A DNA stretch of 64,000 nucleotides from Hyalangium ruber (GCF_034259325.1 NZ_JAXIVS010000002.1:620001-684000); one strand, 5' to 3'. Numbered from the stretch's first letter, positions 52,765 through 62,003 are shown. Translations and numbers: made by a program. Notes: a model not told the origin generated them from the sequence alone.

Positions 52765-54564
52765 TCAGCACCCGTCCTTCACGGCGACCTTCACGCCTGG
52801 ATCCGCCTCGACCTCGTCCAGGGTGAGCTTGTCGGCCACGCAGTTGCGGATCGGCAGCTTCACGGCCTTGAAGGCGACGTTCTTCACCGTGCCGCCCGTC
52901 CCACCGCGGTTGAGGTGGATGCCTGGGCGTCCATCGGTGACCTTCTCCACGACGGCGTGCTCCAGCTGGAGCTGGCCCTTCGAGTAGAGGTTGAGCCCCT
53001 TCCACCCCTGGGTCGCCGCGGTGAAGGTGATGGGCTTCTCGGCGGTGCCCACGGCCGAGAGCACCCCCGGCCGCTCGTAGCCGAAGCTGAACCGGGCCTC
53101 GGGTTCGAACTGGACCACCACGCCCGGCTCGAGGGTGAGCGTGGTGGGCCGCGTCGTCTCGACGCCCTCGATGGTGACGTCGCCCAGCACCCGGTAGGGC
53201 ACGCCCTGCGCGGTGAGCACCGCGTCGCTCTCGATCTTCCCGTCGAACTCGATGGCGCCATCCTGGGGGTATTTGTTGCCCGCGCCGAGTCCGGAGACCA
53301 GGTGCGCATCCAGCCGCAGCGTGGCCCGGGCGATCTCCTCGAAGGTGTTGTCGCTGAAGGCCGTGAAGCCCTCGCTCTTCGGCCCTCGGGCCGAGAGGGC
53401 GTAGCCCTGGGACTTGCGGATGGTGACGTGCGTGACTTTTCCGAGCCCTCGGGCGTTCTCGAAGCGCACCGCGGCCCCTCCCTTCTGCCCCGCGTGCTCG
53501 ATTCGCACGTGCTCGAGCACGGGCGCCCGCGCCCCGTCGAAGAACGTCAACCCGCGCCAGCTTCCCGCCTTCGCATCCCCGAAGCCGGTGAAGACGATGG
53601 GCTGCTCCGCGGTGCCCACCGCCTCCAGGTGCCCGTGCTGGGCGTAGCCGATGTCCCACTTGGTCTCCTCGGCCATCTCGAACACCACGCCCGGAGCAAT
53701 CTTCACGTTCACGGTGCCGTTGGCATCCTTCGCCACGGCGGTCACCGTGTCCGTCACCCGGTAGGGCACTCCAGGATTGGGGATCCGCAGATCCTTCTCG
53801 ATGCGGCCCACGAGCTGCACCACGGCCTTGTCCGGCCACTTGTTGGCGCCCTGGAGGGCCGGCGCGCTCTCGAACGCCATCCGGACGATGACCTGCGAGC
53901 CTCCCGACTGGGACACGTCGTTGTCCGAGAACTCGGTCGTCCTGCCCTTGATGTCCTCCTGATAGGCCCGGCCCCGGTTGCCCACGAAGCGGACGTTCTT
54001 GATACGCACGTCGCTGGCGTTGTTCTCCAGGGCGCCTTCGTTCTCACGGCCCGCGTGCTCGATGAGGACATGCTCCAGCGTGGAGCCAGCCGCGTGCTCG
54101 TACAGGGAGATCTTCCGCCACGCGCCTGGCTCCTTGCGGCCATTGGACACGAACCGGATGGGCTTCTCGGCCGTGCCACGGGCAATGAGGCGGGACTGCT
54201 GGTTGTAGCCCACCTCGATGCGCTGATCCCCTTCGATGCGGATCTCCACCCCAGGCTCGATGGTGAGGTCCCACCCGTCCACGCTCAGCGTCTGCTTGAG
54301 GGTGTACGGGCTGCACTGCTCGGTGAGCGTGTGGTGGACCTCGAGGCGCTGGGAGAAGTCGCTGTTGCAGCCCTCGGGCGCCTTCTTGTCCACGGGCTTG
54401 GAGCCCCTGGGGCCCTCCGCGGGAGCTCCGACCTTGGGCTGCTGCGTCCCGGCGGCCGTCGGCTGGGGAGGTGGAGGCGGCGGCGGGACCGGCTCCTCCT
54501 TCTTGCAGCCCTGCACGAGCAGCACCGTCGCCAGGGACACCACCCACTTCAGCTCCCGATTCAT
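52765..54564 (-). CDS. Large lipoprotein with parallel-beta-helix-like repeats
   Basis: The ATG at 54564, with a GAAGGAG ribosome site, starts a 599-residue protein. Its signal peptide ends LVQGC (Cys20) and is followed by a Pro-rich stretch. The remainder is built of three similar blocks, each containing a TIEPGVEIRIEG-type segment (also KIAPGVVFEMAE and TLEPGVVVQFEP), an IARGTAEKPIRF-type segment (EAVGTAEQPIVF, SAVGTAEKPITF) and a WRKISLYEHA-type strand (WRGLTFFDGA, WKGLNLYSKG) leading to LEHVLIEHAG. These repeats are typical of right-handed beta-helix surface proteins. The threefold internal repeat is clear; the function is not. It is divergent from the LuxR-type gene. Confidence 0.83.
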   Translation of the reverse strand: MNRELKWVVSLATVLLVQGCKKEEPVPPPPPPPQPTAAGTQQPKVGAPAEGPRGSKPVDKKAPEGCNSDFSQRLEVHHTLTEQCSPYTLKQTLSVDGWDLTIEPGVEIRIEGDQRIEVGYNQQSRLIARGTAEKPIRFVSNGRKEPGAWRKISLYEHAAGSTLEHVLIEHAGRENEGALENNASDVRIKNVRFVGNRGRAYQEDIKGRTTEFSDNDVSQSGGSQVIVRMAFESAPALQGANKWPDKAVVQLVGRIEKDLRIPNPGVPYRVTDTVTAVAKDANGTVNVKIAPGVVFEMAEETKWDIGYAQHGHLEAVGTAEQPIVFTGFGDAKAGSWRGLTFFDGARAPVLEHVRIEHAGQKGGAAVRFENARGLGKVTHVTIRKSQGYALSARGPKSEGFTAFSDNTFEEIARATLRLDAHLVSGLGAGNKYPQDGAIEFDGKIESDAVLTAQGVPYRVLGDVTIEGVETTRPTTLTLEPGVVVQFEPEARFSFGYERPGVLSAVGTAEKPITFTAATQGWKGLNLYSKGQLQLEHAVVEKVTDGRPGIHLNRGGTGGTVKNVAFKAVKLPIRNCVADKLTLDEVEADPGVKVAVKDGC

Positions 54565-54679
54565 CAGGGCTTCTCCTTCACTGAATGACTTAGCCTGGGT
54601 TGACTTGGAGTGCGTCTTGGGACGTGATGGTCCAAAAGCACCTCCTGCGACCATCGCCGATTCTCTCCCCAGGTAACGC

Positions 54680-55891
54680 TTGCGTCGAGAAGCCACACCA
54701 GCCGCACTGGCTCAAGCCAAGGTCGGCTTCACCCTGGGCATCAAGATCGCCAACAAGCGGGACTTCGTCTGCGAGCGCTTCGGAATGCCCGCCTGGCAGG
54801 CGCTGCTGGCCACCTTGTCGGAGGGGGACCGCACCCGCATCGAGGCGGTGGATCCGGCCGCCTGGTACGAGACGGGACTGCACGAGCGGCTGCTCAACGC
54901 CTTGTGCCAGCAGCTCCACGCCGACGACGCGCTGCTGTTGACGATGGGGCGGGCGGACGCGGACCGGGAGCTGTCCACGGTGTTCCGCTGGTTCCTGCGG
55001 CTGATGCGCCCCTCGTTCGCCATCCGCAACATGAACCTGTACTGGCGAAGGGCGCACGACACCGGACATTGGAACTCGCGCCAGGAGGGCACGCAGGTCA
55101 CCGCGGAGCTGCGGGACTGGGCGCTCGTCCACCGTGCCGCGTGCATCACGGTGCTCGGCAACATGGGCCGCGTCATGGAGCTCTTCGGTGCGCGGGTGGG
55201 CCTGCTGGAGCACCCCGAGTGTCGCGCCGAGGGCGCTCCGCTGTGCATCTTCCGGGCTCATCTGGAGCTGGCCTCGGATGAGCCGCGAACGGGGGCCCGG
55301 CCGACGCGCGCGGACCTGTCGGCGGTGGCCCGTGAGCTGACCCAGTATCGGGACCGGGCGGCGCTGGCCGAGGCGCTGGCGCGGCTGGTGCGCTCGATGC
55401 TGAGCTGCCCTCGGATGGAGCTCTGGGCCACGGGCCCCAACGGGCGGATGCAGCTGCTCTGCCTCTCGGGAGACCGAGGGGCGGGCGACACGCGCCACTT
55501 CGTGCTCGAGGTGGCGGGCCAGTCCGTGGGGCGGCTGGAGGTGGAGCTTCCGGACGGCAACTCCGGGCGCGGGGTGGATGAGCTGCTGCGCGAGCTGGTG
55601 CCGTGGATCGCGGTGTCGCTGCAGATGACCCGCTCCGAAACGGATGCGGCCGAGGGGAACGGGGAGAGCGAGCTGGCGCGCCGGCTGCGCCGGGCCCGCG
55701 AGGCCTGTCAGCTCACGCGCCGGCAGGTGGAGGTGCTGGAGCTGGTGGTGTCCGGGAAGACGAACAAGGAGATCGCCCTCACGCTCGGGCTGAGCGAGGG
55801 GACGGTGGAGGTACACGTCACCAACCTGCTGCGCAAGCTGGGCACCAGCAACCGCGCCGGGCTTGTGGCCTTGTTCTGGGGTGAGCTGTAA
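54680..55891 (+). CDS. LuxR-type regulator with N-terminal V4R-like sensor domain
   Basis: The 403-residue protein seems to start at a TTG (54680), the first codon after an in-frame stop, with AGGT a few bases before. Residues 1-195 (FTLGIKIANKRDFVCERFG, AWYETGLHERLLNAL, EHPECRAEGAPLCIFRAHL) resemble the V4R/heme-NO-like sensor modules found in many myxobacterial regulators. A second alpha/beta section covers about 215-320. The C-terminus is a LuxR/GerE HTH: LTRRQVEVLELVVSGKTNKEIALTLGLSEGTVEVHVTNLL... with all usual positions. It should bind DNA and respond to a small ligand. It is divergent from the beta-helix lipoprotein gene, a possible target. Confidence 0.83.
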   Translation: MRREATPAALAQAKVGFTLGIKIANKRDFVCERFGMPAWQALLATLSEGDRTRIEAVDPAAWYETGLHERLLNALCQQLHADDALLLTMGRADADRELSTVFRWFLRLMRPSFAIRNMNLYWRRAHDTGHWNSRQEGTQVTAELRDWALVHRAACITVLGNMGRVMELFGARVGLLEHPECRAEGAPLCIFRAHLELASDEPRTGARPTRADLSAVARELTQYRDRAALAEALARLVRSMLSCPRMELWATGPNGRMQLLCLSGDRGAGDTRHFVLEVAGQSVGRLEVELPDGNSGRGVDELLRELVPWIAVSLQMTRSETDAAEGNGESELARRLRRAREACQLTRRQVEVLELVVSGKTNKEIALTLGLSEGTVEVHVTNLLRKLGTSNRAGLVALFWGEL

Positions 55892-55948
55892 CCCTGGCTC
55901 CTCGGGCCTCGGTCCGCTAGGTAGTCTCCCTCTCGAGCCGGGAGTCCC

Positions 55949-57658
55949 ATGCGCGCCATCGCCTCGACCCTCCTCATCGCCAGCGGGCTGCTGTTCTCCG
56001 CCTGCGCCACGACTCCCTCCGCGTCCGGCTCGCAGGCCGCTGAGTACGATGTCATCCTTCGGGGAGGCACCGTCTATGACGGCAGCGGCGGCGAGCCCTT
56101 CGTCTCCGACGTGGCCATCCGGGGAGACTCCCTCGCTGCGATTGGAGACCTGCGCGAGGCGCGTGGGCGGACGGAGGTCGATGCGCGGGGCCTCGCGGTG
56201 GCCCCCGGCTTCATCAACATGCTGAGCTGGGCCACGGAGTCACTGCTGGTCGACGGGCGCTCTCAGAGTGACCTCCGCCAGGGTGTCACGCTGGAGGTCT
56301 TCGGCGAGGGCTCGTCCATGGGGCCCCTCAACGCGGCGATGAAGAAGGAGATGATCGACGAGCAGGGAGACCTGAAGTTCGAGGTGAAGTGGACGACGCT
56401 GGGCGAGTACCTCGAGCACCTCGAGCGGCGCGGCATCTCTCCGAATGTCGCCTCGTTCGTGGGCGCCACCACCGTGCGGATCCACGAGGTCGGCTATGCC
56501 GACCGCGCACCCTCCCCCGAGGAGCTGGAGCGGATGCGGGCACTGGTGCGTCAGGCGATGGAGGAAGGGGCGCTGGGTGTCGGCTCGTCGCTCATCTACG
56601 CGCCCGCAGCCTATGCGAAGACCGATGAGCTGATCGCCCTGTCGAAGGTCGCCGCCGGGCATGGGGGCATGTACATCACCCACCTGCGCAGCGAAGGCGG
56701 CCGACTGCTGGAGGCGCTCGATGAGGCCCTCACCATCGGGCGCGAGGCGGGACTGCCGGTGGAGATCTACCACCTGAAGGCGGCGGGACGGGCGAACTGG
56801 GGGAAGCTGGATGCCGCCATCGCTCGTATCGAGCAGGCGCGGCGGGACGGGCTCCGGGTGACGACGGACATGTACCCGTATACGGCCGCCGCCACGGGGT
56901 TGGATGCGGCGATGCCTCCGTGGGTGCAGGAGGGCGGACAGAAGGCCTGGGAGGAACGGCTGAAGGATCCGGCCGTCCGCCAGCGCGTGGTGCGGGAGAT
57001 GGAGACGCCCTCCACCACCTGGGAGAACTTCTTCCTGGCGGCTGGCTCACCCGAGAACATCCTGCTCACGGGCTTCAAGAGCGAGGCGCTCAAGCCACTG
57101 AAGGGCAAGACGCTGGCGGAGGTGGCGAAGTCGCGCGGCAAGTCTCCCGCGGAGACGGCGATCGATCTGGTCATCGAGGATGGCAGCCGCATCTCCACGG
57201 TGTACTTCCTCATGTCCGAGGAGAACGTACGCCGGCAGTTGGGACTGCCGTGGATGAGCTTCTGCTCGGACATGGCGTCTGTGGCCGCCGAGGGCGTGTT
57301 CCTCAAGTCGAGCATCCACCCTCGGGCCTACGGCAGCTTCGCGCGAGTCATTGGCCACTACGCGAGGGACGAGAAGGTGCTCTCGCTCCAGGAGGCCATT
57401 CGACGGCTGACCTCACTTCCGGCGGGGAACCTGCGGCTGGAGCGGCGCGGCCAGTTGAAGGTGGGCCACTTCGCCGACGTGGTGCTCTTCGATGCGGCGA
57501 CGGTGAAGGACCTCGCCACCTATGACAAGCCGCACCAGTACGCCACGGGCGTGCGCCATGTCTTCGTCAACGGGGTGCAGGTGCTCCGGAACGGAGAGCA
57601 CACCGGCGCCACCCCTGGCCGGGTGGTGCGCGGGCCAGCATGGAAGGGCGCACGGTAA
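55949..57658 (+). CDS. D-aminoacylase-family lipoprotein lacking the HxH metal motif
   Basis: The 569-residue protein has a lipoprotein signal ending FSAC (Cys19). It follows the N-acyl-D-amino-acid deacylase plan (VILRGGTVYDGSGGEPF, YITHLRSEG, VEIYHLKAAG, FCSDMASVAAEG, QLKVGHFADVVLFDAATV). However, the usual GFIDxHTHxD is replaced by PGFINMLSWATESLL, and the strand normally holding the metal cysteine reads VFGEGSSMGP. The two later His residues and the SD aspartate remain. A one-metal or changed active site is therefore likely. Sequences with this motif form a recognisable subgroup of the family. Compared with the intact family member at 44160, it is exported and membrane-anchored. Confidence 0.85.
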   Translation: MRAIASTLLIASGLLFSACATTPSASGSQAAEYDVILRGGTVYDGSGGEPFVSDVAIRGDSLAAIGDLREARGRTEVDARGLAVAPGFINMLSWATESLLVDGRSQSDLRQGVTLEVFGEGSSMGPLNAAMKKEMIDEQGDLKFEVKWTTLGEYLEHLERRGISPNVASFVGATTVRIHEVGYADRAPSPEELERMRALVRQAMEEGALGVGSSLIYAPAAYAKTDELIALSKVAAGHGGMYITHLRSEGGRLLEALDEALTIGREAGLPVEIYHLKAAGRANWGKLDAAIARIEQARRDGLRVTTDMYPYTAAATGLDAAMPPWVQEGGQKAWEERLKDPAVRQRVVREMETPSTTWENFFLAAGSPENILLTGFKSEALKPLKGKTLAEVAKSRGKSPAETAIDLVIEDGSRISTVYFLMSEENVRRQLGLPWMSFCSDMASVAAEGVFLKSSIHPRAYGSFARVIGHYARDEKVLSLQEAIRRLTSLPAGNLRLERRGQLKVGHFADVVLFDAATVKDLATYDKPHQYATGVRHVFVNGVQVLRNGEHTGATPGRVVRGPAWKGAR

Positions 57659-57763
57659 CGACTTTCAACAGGGCGTCGGGTGGTGAACCTCGAGCAGGAG
57701 AGTGCGAGCAGCAGACCTCGTCCGGACTGCTACGCTCTCGCGCTGTCTTTGCCCGGAGCAGCG

Positions 57764-58168
57764 ATGCGACCTCAGGGCCGAACCCTCCAGCTGGCGGAGC
57801 TCCTCGTGCTCGGCGGCGCGACCGCTTGCCTGCTGTCGTGTGGGACACAGCACGCGGGTACACGGGATGTGCTGCGCTCCGGTTACGATCGTGGACCCGG
57901 AAGCTTCTGCGCGCTGAATCCAGAAGGCTGTCCTCCACCTGAACCCGCCCCTTCCTCACAACCCGATGCCTTCGACCTGGATTCCTGTCTCGACGCATGC
58001 GAGGCGGGTGGCGCAGCGCTCGAAAGCTATTGCCGGGGTTTGGTGGAGAACTGGCAGCGGCGGCTCTGCTGGTCGGTCGTACAAGGCTCCAAGGTGGCCT
58101 GTCGAAATATGTGCCACAGGCTCCACCTCTGCGCTGCTTCCACCGAATGCCCAGAGCGTGAGGAGTGA
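57764..58168 (+). CDS. Small Cys-rich lipoprotein
   Basis: The ATG at 57764, preceded by GGAGCAGCG, gives 134 residues with a lipoprotein signal ending LLSC (Cys26). The mature protein has about nine cysteines, in CALNPEGC, CLDACEAGGAALESYC, RRLCWSV, ACRNMCHRLHLC and TEC, suggesting a disulfide-rich fold. No family is recognised. The stop overlaps the next gene's GTG start (GTGA), so the two are a unit. Similar Cys-rich lipoproteins precede small cytoplasmic genes elsewhere in myxobacteria, and another such pair is at 63252-63859. Confidence 0.72.
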   Translation: MRPQGRTLQLAELLVLGGATACLLSCGTQHAGTRDVLRSGYDRGPGSFCALNPEGCPPPEPAPSSQPDAFDLDSCLDACEAGGAALESYCRGLVENWQRRLCWSVVQGSKVACRNMCHRLHLCAASTECPEREE

Positions 58169-58488
58169 GCACCTCCATGGGAAACTGGCTCCCTCAGCTG
58201 ACCTCCATCAATGATCCGATCGCCGACGACTTCTGGTCGTATGAGACGGACGAGGGAGTCCAGCGCGTCGTGCGCGTGACGATCGGTCGCCCAACGCCCA
58301 TCCCTGGAGATCCAAATGGGGACTGGTACTGCCCGCTGCGCATCGAACACCGAGCACCCGAGATCCTGTGCATGGTGGGCGTCGGACCCGTGGATGCTCT
58401 GGGAAACGCCATGCGCGTCGTGTCAGAGCACTTCCAAGAGCTGCGCAAGGTCAGCCCGCGCGCGCGACCTCTCGTGCAGAGTCCCTGA
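58165..58488 (+). CDS. Small cytoplasmic protein paired with the Cys-rich lipoprotein
   Basis: The 107-residue protein starts at a GTG overlapping the stop of the lipoprotein gene; an ATG at 58177 is an alternative. It has a compact alpha/beta look: VQRVVRVTIGRPTPIP, GDWYCPLRIEHRAPEILCMVGVGPVDALGNAMRVV. The GPVDALGNAM segment resembles the DUF6968 group of small myxobacterial and cyanobacterial proteins, though I am not sure. There is no signal peptide. The pairing with a secreted Cys-rich lipoprotein hints at a joint function that cannot be named. Confidence 0.7.
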   Translation: MSTSMGNWLPQLTSINDPIADDFWSYETDEGVQRVVRVTIGRPTPIPGDPNGDWYCPLRIEHRAPEILCMVGVGPVDALGNAMRVVSEHFQELRKVSPRARPLVQSP

Positions 58489-58505
58489 AGCGTTGGTGGC
58501 GCTGC

Positions 58506-59024
58506 TCAGTTCAGGAAGTCCGGCGCCATCGGCAGGCCGTGGAAGAAACCTCGCCCGTTCTCGAAGCGACGGATGAAGGAGGCCCGATCGTGGAGGAACA
58601 GCTCCGCCATCTCCTGCTCGCCGTACTCGCGGAAGAAGGTCGCGCGCGCCTCGTCGCAGGCGATGTCGTACTGGCGGCACAGCGCCTCCCACTCCTCCGG
58701 CGCCTCGCCTGAACCCCAGGCGGCATCCTCCAGCAGCCCGTAGTCCTGCTCCATCTTCTCCAGCTCGCGGCCCAGCTCCAGCACCTGCGCGTCCTCGGCG
58801 ATCGCCTCGTCCGCCATGGCCAGCAGGATGTGCGCCACCAGGAAAAAGCCCGCGTCCGCCGGCACCGTGCCGTTGTCCCGTGCCTCCCGAAACGTCACCA
58901 ACAACTGCGCGTCCAGCGCGTTGTCGTCCATGTCCGCCAACCGGCTCGCCAGCTCTCGCAACTCCCCTTCACTGCTGGGGCTCGGAAGGTTCGGGGTGGA
59001 CTTGCCAGGTCGTGGCTTCTTCAT
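58506..59024 (-). CDS. Acidic hypothetical cytoplasmic protein
   Basis: The 172-residue protein is acidic and mostly helical. It starts with a basic, Pro/Ser-rich tail (MKKPRPGKSTPNLPSPSSE) and continues with helices such as LRELASRLADMDDNALDAQLLVTF, FFLVAHILLAMADEAIAEDAQVLELGRELEKMEQDYGLL and CRQYDIACDEARATFFREYGEQEMAELFL. It has no signal peptide, membrane segment or recognised domain. Native codon use and its tight convergent spacing with the gene ending at 58488 support a real gene. Confidence 0.7.
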   Translation of the reverse strand: MKKPRPGKSTPNLPSPSSEGELRELASRLADMDDNALDAQLLVTFREARDNGTVPADAGFFLVAHILLAMADEAIAEDAQVLELGRELEKMEQDYGLLEDAAWGSGEAPEEWEALCRQYDIACDEARATFFREYGEQEMAELFLHDRASFIRRFENGRGFFHGLPMAPDFLN

Positions 59025-59217
59025 GGTCTCTCCAGGTCACTTTCACCCGAAGCGTCTCATGTGGGTCCGACGCTTCTTCCCCTCGGTACTGACGCCTGGC
59101 AGAGGCCTTGCTTCAGCCCGGATGTCCGCCTCCGGACGTCGGGCGCCGCGCTGTCCGAAGGTGGATGAAGACACGCGTGCCGACAGCGCCACACCCGGGC
59201 GTTAAGGTGGACGGACC

Positions 59218-59715
59218 GTGGCCCACCTCTTCTCCCTGCGCTCCGTCACCGCCGAGGACGACGCGTTCCTCTTCGAGCTGTACGCCAGCACCCGGCCGGA
59301 CATTGCATCCCTGGGCCTCGGTGATGCGCAGCGCGGCGCCCTCCTGCGCATCCAGTGGCTGGCGCAGCGGCAGGGCTACCTGGCGCGCTACCCGCACGGC
59401 GAGCATCAGCTCGTCCTCGTGGAGGGGCACCCCGCCGGCCGCCTCTGGGTGGCGCACGAGCCGGCCGAGCTGCGGCTGGTGGACCTCTCGCTGCTTCCCA
59501 CGCACCGGGGCGCTGGCGTGGGCACCGCCCTGCTGCGCGTACTGCAGGAGCAGGCCGCTCGGGCCGGCACGCCCCTGCGCCTGAGCGTTGCCCAGGACAA
59601 CCCGGCGCGGCGGCTCTACGCGCGCCTCGGCTTCATGCCCGTGGCGGCTGGAGCGGAGAGCGCGCTGGATCCATACCTCGCGCTCGAGTGGAGCCCCTCG
59701 CCCCGCGAGGACTGA
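59218..59715 (+). CDS. GNAT family N-acetyltransferase
   Basis: The 165-residue protein is a GNAT acetyltransferase. The acetyl-CoA pyrophosphate loop is THRGAGVGTALLRVLQ (motif RxxGxG/A), preceded by RLVDLSLLP, and followed by LRLSVAQDNPARRLYARLGF, the late GNAT strand and helix. The N-terminal segment FLFELYASTRPDIASLGL with WLAQRQGYLARYP resembles GNATs often encoded beside Mdp-type tail-collar genes, and such a gene lies at 62230. Its start is a GTG. The acceptor is unknown. Its end faces the collagen-like lipoprotein gene across a terminator hairpin. Confidence 0.85.
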   Translation: MAHLFSLRSVTAEDDAFLFELYASTRPDIASLGLGDAQRGALLRIQWLAQRQGYLARYPHGEHQLVLVEGHPAGRLWVAHEPAELRLVDLSLLPTHRGAGVGTALLRVLQEQAARAGTPLRLSVAQDNPARRLYARLGFMPVAAGAESALDPYLALEWSPSPRED

Positions 59716-59746
59716 GCGCCCAACACATCCGGGCCCAAGAATGAAA

Positions 59747-59776
59747 CGGCCCGCGAGCACGGATGCCCGCGGGCCG
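59747..59776 (-). terminator. Hairpin terminator of the collagen-like gene
   Basis: CGGCCCGCG (59747-59755) pairs with CGCGGGCCG (59768-59776) around 12 bases. Read on the minus strand the stem is followed by TTTCATTCTT. It lies between the convergent GNAT and collagen-like genes and may serve both. Confidence 0.7.
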
Positions 59777-59804
59777 CTGAAGTCAGGACCGCTCCCGCGC
59801 TAGC

Positions 59805-62003
59805 TCAGAGCAGGTTCTCCGGCGAAGGAATGACCACCTGGAGGATGTGGCCCGCCGCACCCGCTTGAGCCGGGTTGGCGGCACCGGTGAACGCCGTGGA
59901 GCCGCCTCCATCGCCCCCATCGCCACCGGAAGCGCCTCCGCCACTTCCAGCGTTATTGCTCCCCGGGGAGGCCACCAGCAGATCCGTTCCCGGAGCTCCG
60001 CCGTTCGCCTGCACGGTTCCCGTCACGGAGATGGGATTGGCCGAGACGAGGTGGACGATGCCACCACCCCCTCCACCGCCACCTCCCGCGCCCAGGGTGC
60101 CACCGTTGCTGTTGACCGCGTTGCCGCCCCTGCCACCGGTGGCTTGGATGGATCCACCCACGGTGAGGTTGCCCTTGGCCGCGACGAAGATGATGCCGCC
60201 GCCTCCTCCCCCCGGCCCTCCGACGTCACCCATGGTGGCGGTGGTGGTGGCGTTGCCTCCCAGCGCAGTGATGCTCCCACCCACGGGGATACTCACGTTG
60301 CCGCGAACCGCGAGGACGAAGGAACCTCCGCCTGCGCCACCTGTTCCGGCGGTGAACACGCCTTCACCCGCGCCTCCTCCCTGATGGGAGGAGACCGACA
60401 CCCGCGCCGCCGAGAGCAGCGAGACTCCCGTACCCCCGTGGAAGGTCCCCGGAACCCCTCGCGCGATGCCGGGAGCGGGGGGGCCGTTGCCCGTGTCCTC
60501 GGTCCCCGGGAGAACGGTGATGGTGCCGGTCACGGTGACGTCTCCCGTGGCGCGCAGCACCGTCCCGCTGGGCACGATGAGGGTTCCGGCGATGGTGATG
60601 TTGGTGAACTGCGTGTTCGACCTGCCCGGCAGCGAGTTCACCACCGTGGTGTTGGAGAGATCCAACGTGCTGCTCAGTGGCACGGAGAGCGCGCCCGCTG
60701 AACCATCCCCATAGGCGGAGAGTGTCCCAGCGGGGCCCTGCGGACCTTGCACACCTTGCACACCTTGCACACCTTGGGGACCGGTGGCGCCCTGCGGACC
60801 CGCCGGGCCCTGCGGACCTGTGGCGCCCGCCGGACCCTGCGGACCCTGGGCGCCGTTGCACACGTAGCGCGTCAGCGCGGCATTCACCTCGCCTGTGTCG
60901 AGCGTGCCGTTCCGGTTGTTGTCCGCTCCCATCTCCAGCTTCACTCCGCCCGTCGCGCAGTTGGCGCCCGATGGCTCGGCGGTGGTCCGCGCCAACGTGG
61001 GCACTCCCGACGGCCCCTCGGGACCCTGCGGACCCTGCGCTCCGGTGGCACCCGCGACGCCCTGCGGACCCGCCGGACCTGCCGGACCCTGCGGACCCGC
61101 CGGGCCCTGCGCCCCCGTGTCGCCCGGGGCTCCCTGCGGACCCGCCGCGCCCTGCGGCCCTGCCGGACCCTGCGGACCCACTGCACCCGCCGGGCCCTGC
61201 GCTCCGGTGGCACCCGGGACGCCCTGCGGACCCGCCGGACCCGCCGGGCCCTGCGGACCTGCGGGTCCCTGCTCGCCAGTGAGGCCCTGAGGGCCCGCCG
61301 CGCCCTGCGGGCCCGTCTCACCCGTCAGTCCCTGCGGACCCTGAGGGCCCTGGGGACCGTTGCACACGTAGCGCGTCAGCGAGGCGTCCACCTCGCCCGC
61401 ATCGAGCGTACCGTTCCGGTTGGCGTCACGCCCCACCTCCAGCTTCACGCCGCCCGTCGCGCAGTTGCCGCCCGCCGCCTCGGTCGTGGTCACCACCAGC
61501 GTGGCCAGCCCCTCCGGCCCCGGCGCTCCTTGCGGCCCCGGCGCTCCTTGCGGCCCCTGTGCTCCCGACTCCCCCTGAGGGCCCGTCGCACCCGTGTCAC
61601 CCCGCGCCCCCTGCATGCCGTTGCAGACGTAGCGGGTCAGCGTCGCGTCGACCTCCGCGTCGTCGAGCGTGCCGTCGCGGTCCGCATCCAGGCCCACCGT
61701 GAGCCGCACTCCCGCCATCGCGCAGTTGGCTCCCGGCAGCTCGGCCGTGGTCGCCACCAGCGTCCTCAATCCCTCGGGCCCGGGCTCGCCTTGCGGACCC
61801 TGGGGACCGCCCGCTGGACCCGCGGGTCCTTCAGGCCCCTGCGGTCCCGCGGGGCCCGCGGGTCCTTGAGGCCCAGTCTCGCCGGGGTCGCCCTTGGGGC
61901 CCTCCGAGCTCGTGCATGCGGTCAGCGCCAGCAGCGCCGAGACCGGCAAGGCACGCAGCCAGCGGCCTCCTGAAAAACGTCGCCAACTCGATGGACTCTG
62001 CAT
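59805..62003 (-). CDS. Collagen-like lipoprotein with three calcium-loop modules and Gly-rich C-terminal domain
   Basis: From the ATG at 62003 the 732-residue protein has a lipoprotein signal ending LTAC (Cys30), then long collagen-like Gly-X-Y tracts ([13 protein letters not shown] and similar) broken by three copies of a module. Each copy has TLVxTTxExxGxNCAxGGVKLxxG, a calcium-loop-like D.N.NGTLD..EV ([39 protein letters not shown]) and LTRYVCNG. The two cysteines per module (NCA and VCNG) could pair. The C-terminal ~230 residues are Gly-rich and beta-helix-like ([25 protein letters not shown]). It is expected on the outer membrane, perhaps as a trimeric stalk. Longer frames to the right are rejected because the signal peptide starts at 62003. 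Confidence 0.85.
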   Translation of the reverse strand: MQSPSSWRRFSGGRWLRALPVSALLALTACTSSEGPKGDPGETGPQGPAGPAGPQGPEGPAGPAGGPQGPQGEPGPEGLRTLVATTAELPGANCAMAGVRLTVGLDADRDGTLDDAEVDATLTRYVCNGMQGARGDTGATGPQGESGAQGPQGAPGPQGAPGPEGLATLVVTTTEAAGGNCATGGVKLEVGRDANRNGTLDAGEVDASLTRYVCNGPQGPQGPQGLTGETGPQGAAGPQGLTGEQGPAGPQGPAGPAGPQGVPGATGAQGPAGAVGPQGPAGPQGAAGPQGAPGDTGAQGPAGPQGPAGPAGPQGVAGATGAQGPQGPEGPSGVPTLARTTAEPSGANCATGGVKLEMGADNNRNGTLDTGEVNAALTRYVCNGAQGPQGPAGATGPQGPAGPQGATGPQGVQGVQGVQGPQGPAGTLSAYGDGSAGALSVPLSSTLDLSNTTVVNSLPGRSNTQFTNITIAGTLIVPSGTVLRATGDVTVTGTITVLPGTEDTGNGPPAPGIARGVPGTFHGGTGVSLLSAARVSVSSHQGGGAGEGVFTAGTGGAGGGSFVLAVRGNVSIPVGGSITALGGNATTTATMGDVGGPGGGGGGIIFVAAKGNLTVGGSIQATGGRGGNAVNSNGGTLGAGGGGGGGGGIVHLVSANPISVTGTVQANGGAPGTDLLVASPGSNNAGSGGGASGGDGGDGGGSTAFTGAANPAQAGAAGHILQVVIPSPENLL
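60721..61917 (-). repeat. Collagen Gly-X-Y coding repeats
   Basis: The DNA is a degenerate nine-base repeat (CCTGCGGAC/CCGCCGGGC style on the plus strand) that encodes Gly-Pro-Gln/Gly-Pro-Ala triplets. A short exact run of the nine-mer CACACCTTG is seen at 60750-60776, encoding Gly-Val-Gln three times. Three spacer modules interrupt the tract. These are coding repeats, not a CRISPR array. Confidence 0.8.

Noticed and set aside
60721-61917. Regular repeats as a CRISPR array
   Set aside because: The repeat unit is nine bases in phase with a Gly-X-Y reading frame; there are no spacers of CRISPR length.
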